DNA from: Modestobacter caceresii
GTDB taxonomy: Bacteria; Actinomycetota; Actinomycetes; Mycobacteriales; Geodermatophilaceae
Assembly (NCBI RefSeq): GCF_000761485.1
Contig: NZ_JPMX01000044.1
Coordinates: forward strand, 1-64,000
Reading direction: 5' to 3'
DNA: 64,000 bases
Each line of letters opens with the position of its first letter. The stretch's first letter is position 1. The notes beneath the pieces are model-generated. The model did no database searches and was not told where the DNA came from. It saw nothing but the letters and a program-made list of their open reading frames with translations. The position numbers and the translations under genes are program-made. This document shows, one piece after another, positions 36,412-45,521 of the stretch.

Positions 36412-37660
36412 CTCCTCCGCCGCCCGCGCCGTCCCCCACCGGCCGGCCCTCGGCAGACGACACCTCGGACCGGGACGCGCCGCCGGGCCGGAGCCGGAGC
36501 CGGAGCCCGCGGGGCCGCGGGTCCTCCTCCTCACCGTGCCGACCAGCCAGGGCCACGGCAACGGCGTAGAGGACGGCGGTCAGCGGGACGGCGACGATCG
36601 CCCCGGCGATCCCCCACAGCAGGCCGCCGACCGTGAGCGCGTAGACGATGCCCAGCGGGTGGAGGAACACCGTCCGCCGCATGATCAGCGGCTGCAGGAG
36701 GTTGCCCTCGACCTGCTGCACCACCACCACCGCGGCGAGCACCCACAGCGCCTCGGTCAGCCCACCCGAGGCGAAGGCCACCACGACCGCGGCCAGCCCG
36801 GCCACGAAGGCACCGACGACCGGGATGTAGGCGCCGAGGAAGGTGAGCAGCGCCAGGGCGAAGGGCAGCGGCACGCCGATGAGCACCAGCGCCAGGCCGA
36901 TCCCGGCGGCGTCCATGAGCGCCACGATCGTGGTGCCCCGCAGGTAGCCGCCCAGGGTCCGCCAGGCGCCGTTCCCGGCGTCGGCGGCGGCCGCCCGGCG
37001 GTCGGCCGGCACGATCCGGAGGCACGACCGCCAGAGCCGCGCACCGTCGTAGGACAGCCAGAAGGCGGTGAACAGGGCCAGGACGAGGGCCGCCAGGACC
37101 GAGACCGCGGTCGTGGCTCCGGTCACCACCATCCCCGGCCCGGCGGCGTCACCCCCGGGCCCACCGGAGGCAAGCTGGTTGATCAGCCCGTCGATGACCG
37201 CGTTGACCCGCTCCGGGGACAGGCCCACCGTCTCGACCAGGCTGCTGCGCAGCCGGTCCAGCCCACTGGCCAGGGTGGGACGCAGGCTGGCCCACTCCCC
37301 GGCGACCTGCTGCTGCAGGAAGTAGACGACCCCGCCCACCAGGGCGAGGAAGACCACCATCACCAGCCAGGTGGCCGCCAGCCGGGGCAGCCCGCTCCGG
37401 TCCAGCCAGGAGACGACCGGCCGCATGAGCGCGGTCAGCAGCAGACCGGCCAGGAAGGTGAGCACCACGGTGCCGAGCAGGACGGCCAGCTGCACCGCGA
37501 AGTAGACGACGGCGCCGATCGCGAGCGTCCAGACGCACCACATCCCGGCGGTCCGGACCCCGGCGGGCACACCTGCGTCCGTCGCCGTCCCTGCCTGCCC
37601 ACCGGTGGGCGGGTCGGTCGGCGAGCCTGCCGATGTGCGCTGGTCGGGGTCCGCTGACAC
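36368..37660 (-). CDS. AI-2E family transporter
   Basis: About 430 residues. Eight hydrophobic segments, with the family's C-terminal block FLGAYIPVVGAFVAGLAAVVVAFASGGLTEALWVLAAVVVVQQVEGNLLQPLIMRRTVFLHPLGI intact. Family members export autoinducer-2 or exchange Na+/H+ (TqsA/PerM type); no quorum genes are adjacent. The GTG at VSADPDQ is favoured because GGAGG lies eight bases before it; an ATG two codons upstream is too close to that site. A disordered C-terminal tail of about 45 residues overlaps the kinase gene on the opposite strand. Confidence 0.9.
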   Translation of the reverse strand: MSADPDQRTSAGSPTDPPTGGQAGTATDAGVPAGVRTAGMWCVWTLAIGAVVYFAVQLAVLLGTVVLTFLAGLLLTALMRPVVSWLDRSGLPRLAATWLVMVVFLALVGGVVYFLQQQVAGEWASLRPTLASGLDRLRSSLVETVGLSPERVNAVIDGLINQLASGGPGGDAAGPGMVVTGATTAVSVLAALVLALFTAFWLSYDGARLWRSCLRIVPADRRAAAADAGNGAWRTLGGYLRGTTIVALMDAAGIGLALVLIGVPLPFALALLTFLGAYIPVVGAFVAGLAAVVVAFASGGLTEALWVLAAVVVVQQVEGNLLQPLIMRRTVFLHPLGIVYALTVGGLLWGIAGAIVAVPLTAVLYAVAVALAGRHGEEEDPRPRGLRLRLRPGGASRSEVSSAEGRPVGDGAGGGGASRRGEAAEAPGDS

Positions 37661-37819
37661 GTGCATCTCCTCCACCGGGGCGACTCTGGTCGGTGCGCGG
37701 CCTCCCGTGGCTGAGGAGGTGGCGGGTCGGGACACCGGACGGACACATCTGCGACGTCGCCGGTGCCGGCACCCTTCCTGCCCGACCGCGCCGCCGCCGA
37801 CACCCGCGGCCGCAGCCGG

Positions 37820-39088
37820 TCAGCCCAGCGGGCTGCGCGGCAGCATGGTGTTGCTGATGATCCGCTTCTGGATTTCGCTGGTGCCCTCGAAGATCGTGGT
37901 CAGCCGCGCGTCCCGCCAGTGCCGTTCGACCTGCCGCTCGGTGGTGTAGCCGTTGCCGCCGTGCAGCTGCATGGCCTGGTTGGTGACGCGCACCGCCATC
38001 TCGGTGGCCTGCAGCTTCACCATCGCCGCCGCCCGCTCGCACGGCACGCCCTCGTCGAGCAGGTGCGCCACCTGGCGGTAGAACGCCCGCGCCTGCTCCA
38101 CCTGGGCGGCCATGTCGGCCAGCGTGAAGCGCAGTGCCTGGAAGTCGCCGATCGGGTGGCCGAACTGGGCGCGCTCCTGCAGGTAGAGCACGCAGTCCTC
38201 GACCGCTGCCCGGGCCAGGCCGACGGCGCGGGCGGCGGTGTGCACCCGGGCGGTGTTCAGGAAGGCCTGCGCCTCGCGGAAGCCGGCGCCGGAGTCGCCG
38301 CTGCTGTCGGAGCCGCCGCCCTCGCCCGGGCCGACGATCAGGTCCGCGGCCGGGATGCGGACCCCGTCGAAGGTGAGGTCCCAGGTCAGGAAGCCGTGGT
38401 AACCGACCTTGTCGATGGCGTAGCCGGACAGCCCCGGCGGGAACGAGCCGCGTTCCTTGACCAGCAGCAGGTTCCGCAGGCCGCGGGAGCGGGACTCCCC
38501 GGGCTGCGGGTCGGCCACCCGGACCAGCACCTGGATGAAGTCGGCGGCCTTCGCGTTGCCGCACCAGCGCTTGTGCCCGGTGACCACCCACTCGTCGCCG
38601 TCGCGCACCGCGCGGGTCTGCACGTTGGCCAGGTCCGACCCGGCCTCGGGCTCCGACAGCGCCACCGCGCCGATCCAGGACCCCCCGGCGCTGCGCCGCA
38701 GCAGCTCACGGCGCCGGTCGGGGTCGGCGACCGCCGTCCCCATGCCCTGGGACCGGGCCAGGATGCTGGCCACGCTCATCCACGCCCGGGCCAGCTCCTC
38801 GCTGACCATGCAGTACTCGAAGACGCCGAGGCCCAGCCCGCCGTCGGCCGCGGGGACCGTGACGCCGAACCACCCCAGCTCACCGAGCCGCTCGAGGAGG
38901 TGCTGCGGGATCTCGCCCTTCTGCGGGTCGAGCTCGTTCGCGACCGGCAGCACCTCGTCCATGGCGAACCGGCGGGCCTGCTCCATCAGCGCGGCCCGCC
39001 GGGGCGTGTGCCACGGGGAGTGCAGGACGGGTGGCTCGGGCAGCCAGGTGTCGTCGGTCTCGGCGGGGCGGCTGGCGGTCGACGTCAT
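37820..39088 (-). CDS. Acyl-CoA dehydrogenase
   Basis: 422 residues. FAD enzyme of fatty acid or amino acid catabolism. N-terminal helical domain, middle beta domain with GAVALSEPEAGSDLANVQTRAVRDGDEWVVTGHKRWCGNAKAADF, C-terminal helical domain with HGGNGYTTERQVERHWRDARLTTIFEGTSEIQKRIISN. The region where the catalytic base sits is conserved (FEGTSEIQ). It precedes nothing but is 116 bases downstream of acetoacetyl-CoA synthetase, suggesting a joint role in ketone or branched-chain acyl metabolism. ATG with GGAGGCACC. Confidence 0.94.
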   Translation of the reverse strand: MTSTASRPAETDDTWLPEPPVLHSPWHTPRRAALMEQARRFAMDEVLPVANELDPQKGEIPQHLLERLGELGWFGVTVPAADGGLGLGVFEYCMVSEELARAWMSVASILARSQGMGTAVADPDRRRELLRRSAGGSWIGAVALSEPEAGSDLANVQTRAVRDGDEWVVTGHKRWCGNAKAADFIQVLVRVADPQPGESRSRGLRNLLLVKERGSFPPGLSGYAIDKVGYHGFLTWDLTFDGVRIPAADLIVGPGEGGGSDSSGDSGAGFREAQAFLNTARVHTAARAVGLARAAVEDCVLYLQERAQFGHPIGDFQALRFTLADMAAQVEQARAFYRQVAHLLDEGVPCERAAAMVKLQATEMAVRVTNQAMQLHGGNGYTTERQVERHWRDARLTTIFEGTSEIQKRIISNTMLPRSPLG

Positions 39089-39204
39089 CGTCGGTGCCTC
39101 CTGGGTCGGGGGGTCCGGTCCGACCTACTGTCGGGTGACGAGCTCGCCGACGCACCCCTACGTGACCGAGGCAACACCCCGCGGGCCGGGACGGACCGGT
39201 CCGC

Positions 39205-41190
39205 TCAGTCCGCCGACCGCCGCCTGCGGGCCAGCTCCACGAAGTGCTCGACCAGCCCGGCGTCGTCGACCGCACCGACGTTCAGCGCCTTCTCCGGCGC
39301 GACCCCCTGGAACAGCCGCTTGAGCGGCACCTCCAGCCGCTTGCCGGTGCGGGTGTGCGGCACGCCGGGGACGACGAGCACCTCGTCGGGCACGTGCCGC
39401 GGGCTGGCCTCCGCCCGGATCGCGGCCCGGATCTCGGCGACCAGCTCGTCGGTCAGCTCGGCCCCGGGCACCAGCTGCACGAACAGCGGCATCCAGTAGC
39501 CGCCGTCGGGCTGCTCAACGCCCAGCACCACGCAGTCGACGACGGCGGGGATCGCCTCGACGGCGGCGTAGATGTCCGCGGTGCCCATCCGCACACCACC
39601 CCGGTTCAGGGTGGAGTCCGAGCGGCCGGTGATGACGCAGGTGCCGCGCTCGGTGACCTCCAGCCAGTCGCCGTGCCGCCACACCCCCGGCCACGGCTCG
39701 AAGTAGGCCTCCCGATAGCGGGTGCCGTCGGGGTCGTTCCAGAAGTACAGCGGCATGGAGGGCATCGGCTCGGTGACCACCAGCTCGCCCAGCTCACCCA
39801 CCACCGGCCGGCCGTCCTCGTCCCAGGACGCCGCCGCGACGCCGAGCATCGGCCGCGGCAGCTCGCCCGTCGTCACCGGCAGCAACGGCGAGCTGCCGAT
39901 GAACCCGGTCGCGACGTCGGTGCCCCCCGACAGCGAGCCCAGCAGGACGTCCGACGCCACCGCCTCGTACACCCAGGAGAAGGTGCTGGCCGGGAGCGGC
40001 GAGCCGGTGACGCCGATCGACCGCAGCGCGGAGAGGTCGTGTTCGTCCCCCGGTCGGAGCCCGGCCTTCTCGCAGGCGCCCAGATATCCGGGGCTGGTGC
40101 CCAGGTAGGTCATCCGGGTGCGGGCGGCGAGCGCGAACTGGGCGTCCACCGTCGGGTACGTCGGGGCGCCGTCGTAGACGACCACCGTGGCACCGGACAG
40201 CAACGCCGAGGTGGCGATGTTCCACATGATCCAGGCGGTGGAGGCGTACCAGAACAGCCGGTCCCCCGGCCCGACGTCGATGTGCAGACCGATCTGCTTG
40301 CGCTGTTCCAGCACCAGTCCGCCGTGGCCGTGGACGATGCCCTTGGGCAGGCCGGTCGTACCCGAGGAGAAGACGATCCACAGGGGGGCGGCGAAGGGGA
40401 GCGGCTCGAACACCGGCTCCTCGGGGACGGCCACCGCCTCGGCCCAGGACAGCTCCCCGTCGGGCAGCTCGTCGGGGTGCAGCCGGGGGACGGCGATCGT
40501 CGTCCGGACACTGGGGAGAGCGGCCCGCAGCTCGGCGACGACGTCCCGCCGGTCGTAGGGCTTCCCGTTGAACCGGTAGCCGTCGACCGCGACCAGCACG
40601 ACCGGTTCGATCTGGGCGAACCGGTCGAGCACGCTGCGGGTGCCGAAGTCCGGCGCGCACGACGCCCAGACCGCGCCGATGGACGCGGCGCCCAGGAAGG
40701 CGACGACCGCCTCTGGCACGTTGGGCAGGTAGCCCGCCACCCGGTCACCGCGCTGGACGCCGAGCCGGCGCAGGGTCGCGGCGAAGGCGCCCACCTGACC
40801 GCGCAGCGTCGCCCAGGTGATCTCGACCGGCTCCGTGTCCTCGGCGACCACGATCAGCGCGGGGTGGTCCTCGGTCGCGTACCGCAGTGCCTGCTCGGCG
40901 TAGTTGATCGTGACGTCGGGGAACCACTCGGCACCGGGCATCTCCCGGCGGGTGAGCACCCGGTCCTCGGGGACGCCGGGCAGCACGTCGGTCCAGGTGG
41001 CGACGTCGGCCCAGAACTGGTCGAGGTGCTCCACCGACCAGCGCCACAGCGCGTCGTAGTCGGGCGGGCTGCCGAGGTCGAGCCCGCGGCGCCCGGCGAC
41101 CCAGGCGGCGAACCGCCCGGCCTGGCTGGCCGCCATCGACTCCGGTGTGGGGGACCAGAGGACCTCCGGCCCTGCTGTGTCGGCGATCAC
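39205..41190 (-). CDS. Acetoacetate--CoA ligase
   Basis: 661 residues, the length of acetoacetyl-CoA synthetase. ANL-superfamily motifs: the N-terminal ACAS leader (PESMAASQAGRFAAWVA, DYDALWRWSVEHLDQFWADVATWTDV), P-loop IVFSSGTTGLPKGIVHGHGG, GSLSGGTDVATGF, HGDWLEVTERGTCVITGRSDSTLNRGGVRMGTADIY and the C-terminal acylation lysine region TRTGKRLEVPLKRL. Activates acetoacetate with ATP and CoA. GTG start at VIADTAGPEVLW. The divergent gene is the first FmdB-like ORF. Confidence 0.95.
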   Translation of the reverse strand: MIADTAGPEVLWSPTPESMAASQAGRFAAWVAGRRGLDLGSPPDYDALWRWSVEHLDQFWADVATWTDVLPGVPEDRVLTRREMPGAEWFPDVTINYAEQALRYATEDHPALIVVAEDTEPVEITWATLRGQVGAFAATLRRLGVQRGDRVAGYLPNVPEAVVAFLGAASIGAVWASCAPDFGTRSVLDRFAQIEPVVLVAVDGYRFNGKPYDRRDVVAELRAALPSVRTTIAVPRLHPDELPDGELSWAEAVAVPEEPVFEPLPFAAPLWIVFSSGTTGLPKGIVHGHGGLVLEQRKQIGLHIDVGPGDRLFWYASTAWIMWNIATSALLSGATVVVYDGAPTYPTVDAQFALAARTRMTYLGTSPGYLGACEKAGLRPGDEHDLSALRSIGVTGSPLPASTFSWVYEAVASDVLLGSLSGGTDVATGFIGSSPLLPVTTGELPRPMLGVAAASWDEDGRPVVGELGELVVTEPMPSMPLYFWNDPDGTRYREAYFEPWPGVWRHGDWLEVTERGTCVITGRSDSTLNRGGVRMGTADIYAAVEAIPAVVDCVVLGVEQPDGGYWMPLFVQLVPGAELTDELVAEIRAAIRAEASPRHVPDEVLVVPGVPHTRTGKRLEVPLKRLFQGVAPEKALNVGAVDDAGLVEHFVELARRRRSAD

Positions 41191-41438
41191 GTGCCGAGCG
41201 TGCCACCCACCGCCGCAGCCGTCAGCTCGGCGGCTCACCACCCGCCCAGCGAGCTCGAGAACGGTCTTCCGCGAAACACGCAGGACACACGACCGTCATC
41301 CTGCTGACACGCCCGACGGTTCACAGCCCGTGCGTCACGGCGCGCCGTCCGGCCTCCGGACGCAGACCGACGGCGCACCTGCAGCGCCTTGTCCCCTCCG
41401 CCGGGCGGGACGAGGGTGCGCCTGGTCCGGAGGGCCGA

Positions 41439-41762
41439 GTGCCCCTCCGCCGGTGCACCCGGAGGTCCGACATCGCCGTCTACCTGTACCGCTGCCCCGC
41501 CCACGGCACGACCGAGACCCGGTGCGCGATGGGCGCCGCTCCTCCTGCGGTCGAGTGCCCGGCCTGCGGCTCGACCTCCGCGCGGGTGTTCACCGCGCCC
41601 CGCCTCTCGCTCGGCTCCCCGGTGCGCCGTGCGCTGATCGAACGCGCGGAGCGCACCGGCGACCGACCCGACGTCGTCTCCGCCCCGCCTCCCGGTAGGC
41701 GGGCCGGCCGGCGGGCCGACGTGCTGCGCAACCCGGCGCTGAGCCGACTGCCCCGCCCCTGA
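41439..41762 (+). CDS. FmdB-like zinc ribbon protein (start uncertain)
   Basis: The zinc ribbon YLYRCPAHG...ECPACGS (Cys and C-x2-C) is typical of FmdB regulators of amidase operons. As given from GTG it has 107 residues; family members usually start directly before the ribbon (M-P-x-Y-x-Y-x-C). The equivalent position here is ATC at 41472 with GGAGG six bases before it, a non-standard start codon. GTG at 41439 also has GGAGGG upstream, four bases away. It opens the amide-utilisation cluster and a second FmdB follows at 45176. The 248 bases upstream contain a dyad CGTCCGG-CCT-CCGGACG (41346-41362), possibly an operator. Confidence 0.65.
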   Translation: MPLRRCTRRSDIAVYLYRCPAHGTTETRCAMGAAPPAVECPACGSTSARVFTAPRLSLGSPVRRALIERAERTGDRPDVVSAPPPGRRAGRRADVLRNPALSRLPRP

Positions 41763-41842
41763 GCGGGCTGTCACGCCCGGCAGGGGCCCTCCGCAGGACC
41801 CGACGGGGAACCCGATCGACTGCACAGAGGGGAGGGACCGAG

Positions 41843-42502
41843 ATGGCCAGCGTCGGTCTGCTGTACGTCGGAGCGGTCCTGATCGTGAACGGTCTGATGC
41901 TGCTGGGCCGGGTGGACGCCCGGGCCGCGGCGCCGCTGAACTTCTTCGTCGGCGGGCTCCAGGTGTTCACGCCGACCTACCTGATCGTCACCTCCGGGGG
42001 CGACCCGGACGTGGTCCTCGGCGCCTCCGGCCTCTACCTGTTCGGCTTCACGTACCTCTACGTCGGCCTCAACCTGACCCGCGGCCTGGACGGCACCGGG
42101 CTCGGCTGGTTCTCCGCCTTCGTGGCCGGCTGCGCCGTGGTCTACGCGGGGCTGAACTTCGGCCGGCTCGACGACCCGGCCTTCGGGGTGATCTGGCTGT
42201 ACTGGGCGGTGCTCTGGGCGCTGTTCTTCCTGGTGCTCGGGTTGAAGCGGGAGGAGCTCACCCGGTTCACCGGGCTGGTCGCCGTCGTCGCCGGGGTGGT
42301 CACCTGCGCCGTCCCCGCGTTCCTGCTGATGACCGGCGTGTGGGCGGAGAACGTGACGACGGCGGCGATCGTGCTCGCCGTCGTCCTGCTGCTGTCCCTG
42401 GCCCTGTTCCCCGCCTTCCGCGACCGGCGCACCACCCAGCTGCACGACAACGTCGCGGAGGAGCAGCCCGCGCCGTCCGTGCCGGCCCACCGGCGGAGGT
42501 GA
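41843..42502 (+). CDS. AmiS/UreI family amide or urea channel
   Basis: 219 residues, seven hydrophobic helices. The family pattern is clear: GLLYVGAVLIVNGLMLLGRVDARAAAPLNFFVGGLQVFTPTYLI, LYLFGFTYLYVGLNLTRGLDGTGLGWFSAFVA and VIWLYWAVLWALFFLVLGLKRE. It conducts short amides or urea into the cell, supplying the two amidases that follow. ATG with GGAGGGACCGAG. The C-terminal tail is charged and disordered. Confidence 0.94.
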   Translation: MASVGLLYVGAVLIVNGLMLLGRVDARAAAPLNFFVGGLQVFTPTYLIVTSGGDPDVVLGASGLYLFGFTYLYVGLNLTRGLDGTGLGWFSAFVAGCAVVYAGLNFGRLDDPAFGVIWLYWAVLWALFFLVLGLKREELTRFTGLVAVVAGVVTCAVPAFLLMTGVWAENVTTAAIVLAVVLLLSLALFPAFRDRRTTQLHDNVAEEQPAPSVPAHRRR

Positions 42503-42564
42503 GGCCCGCCCCCACGCCACCGGCCGACCGCCCCGCAGCCAGACCCGAGCCCAGGAGCCACTCC

Positions 42565-43818
42565 ATGCCCGAGCGCCTGTTCCCTCTCGACTCCAGCAAG
42601 CCGTTCACCGAGCAGCAGCACCTCGGCCACAACCGGTGGCACCCCGACATCCCGGCCCAGGTGACCGTCCGCCCCGGGGACACCTTCCGGGTCGACTGCC
42701 GCGAGTGGTTCGACGGGGCCATCCACAACGACGACTCCGCCGACGACATCCGGGACGCGCCGCTGTCCACGGTGCACGTGCTCAGCGGGCCCTTCGCCGT
42801 GGAGGGCGCCGAGCCCGGTGACCTGCTGATCGTCGACATCCTCGACGTGGGGCCCATCCCCCAGGAGGACTCCGGCCCGCTGGCCGGGCAGGGCTGGGGG
42901 TACACCGGGATCTTCGCCAGGCAGAACGGCGGCGGCTTCCTCACCGACCAGTTCCCGGACGCGTACAAGGTGATCTGGGACTTCTCCGGGCAGACGGCGA
43001 CCTCGCGGCACGTCCCGCACGTCTCGTTCACCGGCATCGTGCACCCGGGCCTGATGGGCACCGCGCCGTCGGCGGAACTGCTGGCCCGCTGGAACCGCCG
43101 CGAGGGCGCCCTGATCGCCACCGACCCCGACCGGGTGCCGCCGCTGGCCCTGCCTCCCCTGCCACAGGACGCCATCCTCTCCGGCCTGACGGGCGCGGAG
43201 TACGACCGCGTCGCCGGCGAGGCCGCCCGCACCGCGCCGCCCCGGGAGAACGGCGGCAACCAGGACATCAAGAACCTGACCAAGGGCAGCCGGGTCTTCT
43301 ACCCGGTGTTCGTGCCCGGGGCGAAGCTGTCGCTCGGTGACCTGCACTTCTCCCAGGGCGACGGTGAGATCACCTTCTGCGGCGCCATCGAGATGGGCGG
43401 CTTCATCGACCTGCACGTCGACCTGATCAAGGGCGGCATGGAGACCTACGGGGTCAGCGAGAACGCCATCTTCATGCCGGGCAACGTCGACCCCCGGTAC
43501 GAGCGGTGGCTGGCCTTCTCCGGGACGTCGGTGACGCTGGACGACGAGCAGCGCTACCTGGACTCGCACCTGTCCTACCAGCGGGCCTGCCTGCACGCGA
43601 TCGACTACCTGACGACGTTCGGCTGGTCGCCCGAGCAGGCCTACATGATCCTCGGCGCCGCGCCGATCGAGGGCCGACTGTCCGGGGTCGTCGACATCCC
43701 CAACTCCTGCTCCACCGTCTACCTCCCCACCGGCATCTTCGACATCGACGTCACCCCCTCGGCGTCCGGACCGACGCGGATCGACCCCGGCATGGGCGTC
43801 CCCCGGTCGAGCTTCTGA
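42565..43818 (+). CDS. fmdA: Acetamidase/formamidase family protein, first copy
   Basis: 417 residues. FmdA/AmdA family: GHNRWHPDIPAQVTVRPGDTFRVDCREWFDGAIHNDDSADDI, SGPFAVEGAEPGDLLIVDI, QNGGGFLTD, and the highly conserved GDLHFSQGDGEITFCGAIEMGGFIDLHVDLIKGGM. Hydrolyses a small amide to acid and ammonia. AGGAG ribosome site before the ATG. Tandem with a second, clearly related copy 38 bases downstream; the C-terminal regions differ most, so substrates may differ. Confidence 0.94.
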   Translation: MPERLFPLDSSKPFTEQQHLGHNRWHPDIPAQVTVRPGDTFRVDCREWFDGAIHNDDSADDIRDAPLSTVHVLSGPFAVEGAEPGDLLIVDILDVGPIPQEDSGPLAGQGWGYTGIFARQNGGGFLTDQFPDAYKVIWDFSGQTATSRHVPHVSFTGIVHPGLMGTAPSAELLARWNRREGALIATDPDRVPPLALPPLPQDAILSGLTGAEYDRVAGEAARTAPPRENGGNQDIKNLTKGSRVFYPVFVPGAKLSLGDLHFSQGDGEITFCGAIEMGGFIDLHVDLIKGGMETYGVSENAIFMPGNVDPRYERWLAFSGTSVTLDDEQRYLDSHLSYQRACLHAIDYLTTFGWSPEQAYMILGAAPIEGRLSGVVDIPNSCSTVYLPTGIFDIDVTPSASGPTRIDPGMGVPRSSF

Positions 43819-43855
43819 CCGCACCCACAGCCCACCCCGACCCGAGGAGCCCCCC

Positions 43856-45115
43856 GTGCCCGAAGTGATCTTCGAGATCAACCGCGACCTGAGCGTGTCG
43901 ATGCGCGACCAGACGGTGCCCGGCCACAACCGGTGGCACCCCGACATCCCGCCCGCCAACACCGTGGCCCCCGGCGGGACCTACCGGATCGAGTGCAAGG
44001 ACTGGACCGACGACCAGGTCCGCAACACCGACGACGCCGACGACATCCGCGACATGAACATCGACCCGTGCCACATGCTCAGCGGGCCGTTCGCCATCGA
44101 GGGCGCCGAACCCGGTGACCTGCTCGTCGTCGACATCGTGGACATCGGCCCCTTCCAGGAGCAGGAGTGGGGCTACACCGGGATCTTCGCCAAGGAGAAC
44201 GGCGGGGGCTTCCTCACCGACTACTCACCCCAGGCGTCCAAGGCGATCTGGGACCTGGACGGCATCTGGACCAGCAGCCGGCACGTGCCCGGCGTCCGGT
44301 TCATCGGCAACTCCCACCCCGGCCTCTTCGGCTGCGCCCCCTCGCCCGACCTGCTGGCGGAGTGGAACCGGCGGGAGCAGGCGCTGATCGACCAGAACCC
44401 GGACCGGGTCACCGGTGACGTCCCGGCACACGACGGCGACGTCCCCGGCGCGCCGCAGGTGCCGGCGCTGGCCCTGCCCCCACTGGCCAAGGACGCGCTG
44501 CTGGGGACGCTCAGCGGGGCGGACCTGGACCGGGCGGCCGCCGAGGCCTGCCGGACCATCCCGCCGCGCGAGCACGGCGGCAACGTCGACATCAAGGACC
44601 TCGGCGTCGGCACCCGGGTCTACATGCCGGTGTACGTGCCCGGGGGGAAGTTCTCCATCGGTGACCTGCACTTCGCCCAGGGGGACGGCGAGATCACCTT
44701 CTGCGGGGCGATCGAGATGCCCGGCTTCATCGACCTGCACTTCGACCTGATCAAGGGCGGGATGGACCGCCACAAGCAGTCCATGCCGTTCTTCAAGCCG
44801 GGCCGGGTGGGCCCGAACTACTCGGAGTTCCTCACCTTCGAGGGGATCAGCGTCGAGGACGGCCGCAACTACTACATGAACGCGACGGTCGCCTACCGCC
44901 AGGCCTGCCTCAATGCCATCAACTACCTGATGCCGGCCATGGGCTGGACCTTCGAGCAGGCGTACCTGTTCCTCGGGGCGGCACCGATCGACGGCCGGAT
45001 CGGCGGGGTGGTCGACATCCCGAACAGCGCGGTCTCGATCAGCATCCCGCTGTCGATCTTCGACCGGAACATCCTGCCCGACGGTGGCGGCGGCCGGGAC
45101 CTGACGGCCGACTGA
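43856..45115 (+). CDS. fmdA: Acetamidase/formamidase family protein, second copy
   Basis: 419 residues from GTG with GAGGAGCC upstream. Same family blocks as the first copy (GHNRWHPDIPPANTVAPGGTYRIECKDWTDDQVRNTDDADDI, GDLHFAQGDGEITFCGAIEMPGF). It carries an extra insert (VTGDVPAHDGDVPGAPQVPA) before the ALALPPL segment. Product is probably the true formamidase, judged only by closer overall resemblance to FmdA proteins I remember. A strong hairpin follows its stop and may attenuate the genes downstream. Confidence 0.94.
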   Translation: MPEVIFEINRDLSVSMRDQTVPGHNRWHPDIPPANTVAPGGTYRIECKDWTDDQVRNTDDADDIRDMNIDPCHMLSGPFAIEGAEPGDLLVVDIVDIGPFQEQEWGYTGIFAKENGGGFLTDYSPQASKAIWDLDGIWTSSRHVPGVRFIGNSHPGLFGCAPSPDLLAEWNRREQALIDQNPDRVTGDVPAHDGDVPGAPQVPALALPPLAKDALLGTLSGADLDRAAAEACRTIPPREHGGNVDIKDLGVGTRVYMPVYVPGGKFSIGDLHFAQGDGEITFCGAIEMPGFIDLHFDLIKGGMDRHKQSMPFFKPGRVGPNYSEFLTFEGISVEDGRNYYMNATVAYRQACLNAINYLMPAMGWTFEQAYLFLGAAPIDGRIGGVVDIPNSAVSISIPLSIFDRNILPDGGGGRDLTAD

Positions 45116-45119
45116 CGCT

Positions 45120-45150
45120 GGTGCGGGGCGGGCTCGCCCCGCCCCGCACC
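45120..45150. terminator. Intra-operon hairpin (attenuator or terminator)
   Basis: 13-base stem GGTGCGGGGCGGG / CCCGCCCCGCACC closing a 5-base loop, five bases after the second amidase stop and 25 bases before the FmdB start. As the next gene has its own strong ribosome site and reads in the same direction, it may reduce rather than end transcription. Confidence 0.65.
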
Positions 45151-45175
45151 ACCTTCCCCCGAGAGGAGCACCGCG

Positions 45176-45448
45176 TTGCCGCTTTACGAGTTCCGCTGCC
45201 CCGAGTGCGGCCCGTTCGACCTGCACCGCGACATGCGGGACGCCGCCGCCACGGCGCCCTGCCCGGCCTGCGACCGGACGGCGCAGCGCCACTACCGCGT
45301 GGGGGTCGGGCGTCCTCCCGCCGGCGCACTGCGCGACGCCGGCCGCGCCGACCGCGCCCGCGTCGACCGGGCCCGCAGTGGCGAGCCGGTGGTCACCGGC
45401 CCACCCACGGGACGCCGCCTGCCCGGCGGTGCGGCCCACCGGCACTGA
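45176..45448 (+). CDS. fmdB: FmdB family zinc ribbon protein
   Basis: 90 residues. Canonical FmdB ribbon: MPLYEFRCPECGPFDLHRDMRDAAATAPCPACDRTAQRHYR, with two C-x2-C knuckles, then a basic Arg/Ala tail. Proposed regulator of amidase expression. TTG start with GAGAGGAGC ribosome site. Second FmdB of the cluster. Confidence 0.88.
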   Translation: MPLYEFRCPECGPFDLHRDMRDAAATAPCPACDRTAQRHYRVGVGRPPAGALRDAGRADRARVDRARSGEPVVTGPPTGRRLPGGAAHRH

Positions 45449-45521
45449 CCCGGCAGCGGGACCGCCCGACCCCGGCTACGGTCCACAGCACCGGCACCAG
45501 CACCGCTCCGGACGGAGGGCC

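Noticed and set aside
33112-36561. A 1149-codon reverse-strand frame
   Set aside because: Shadow of the hybrid kinase gene; only the C-terminal 125 codons (FKBP) are real.
41235-41825. Reverse-strand ORF over the FmdB-like gene
   Set aside because: Low-complexity Gly/Arg-rich translation with no ribosome site; the zinc ribbon on the forward strand explains the region.
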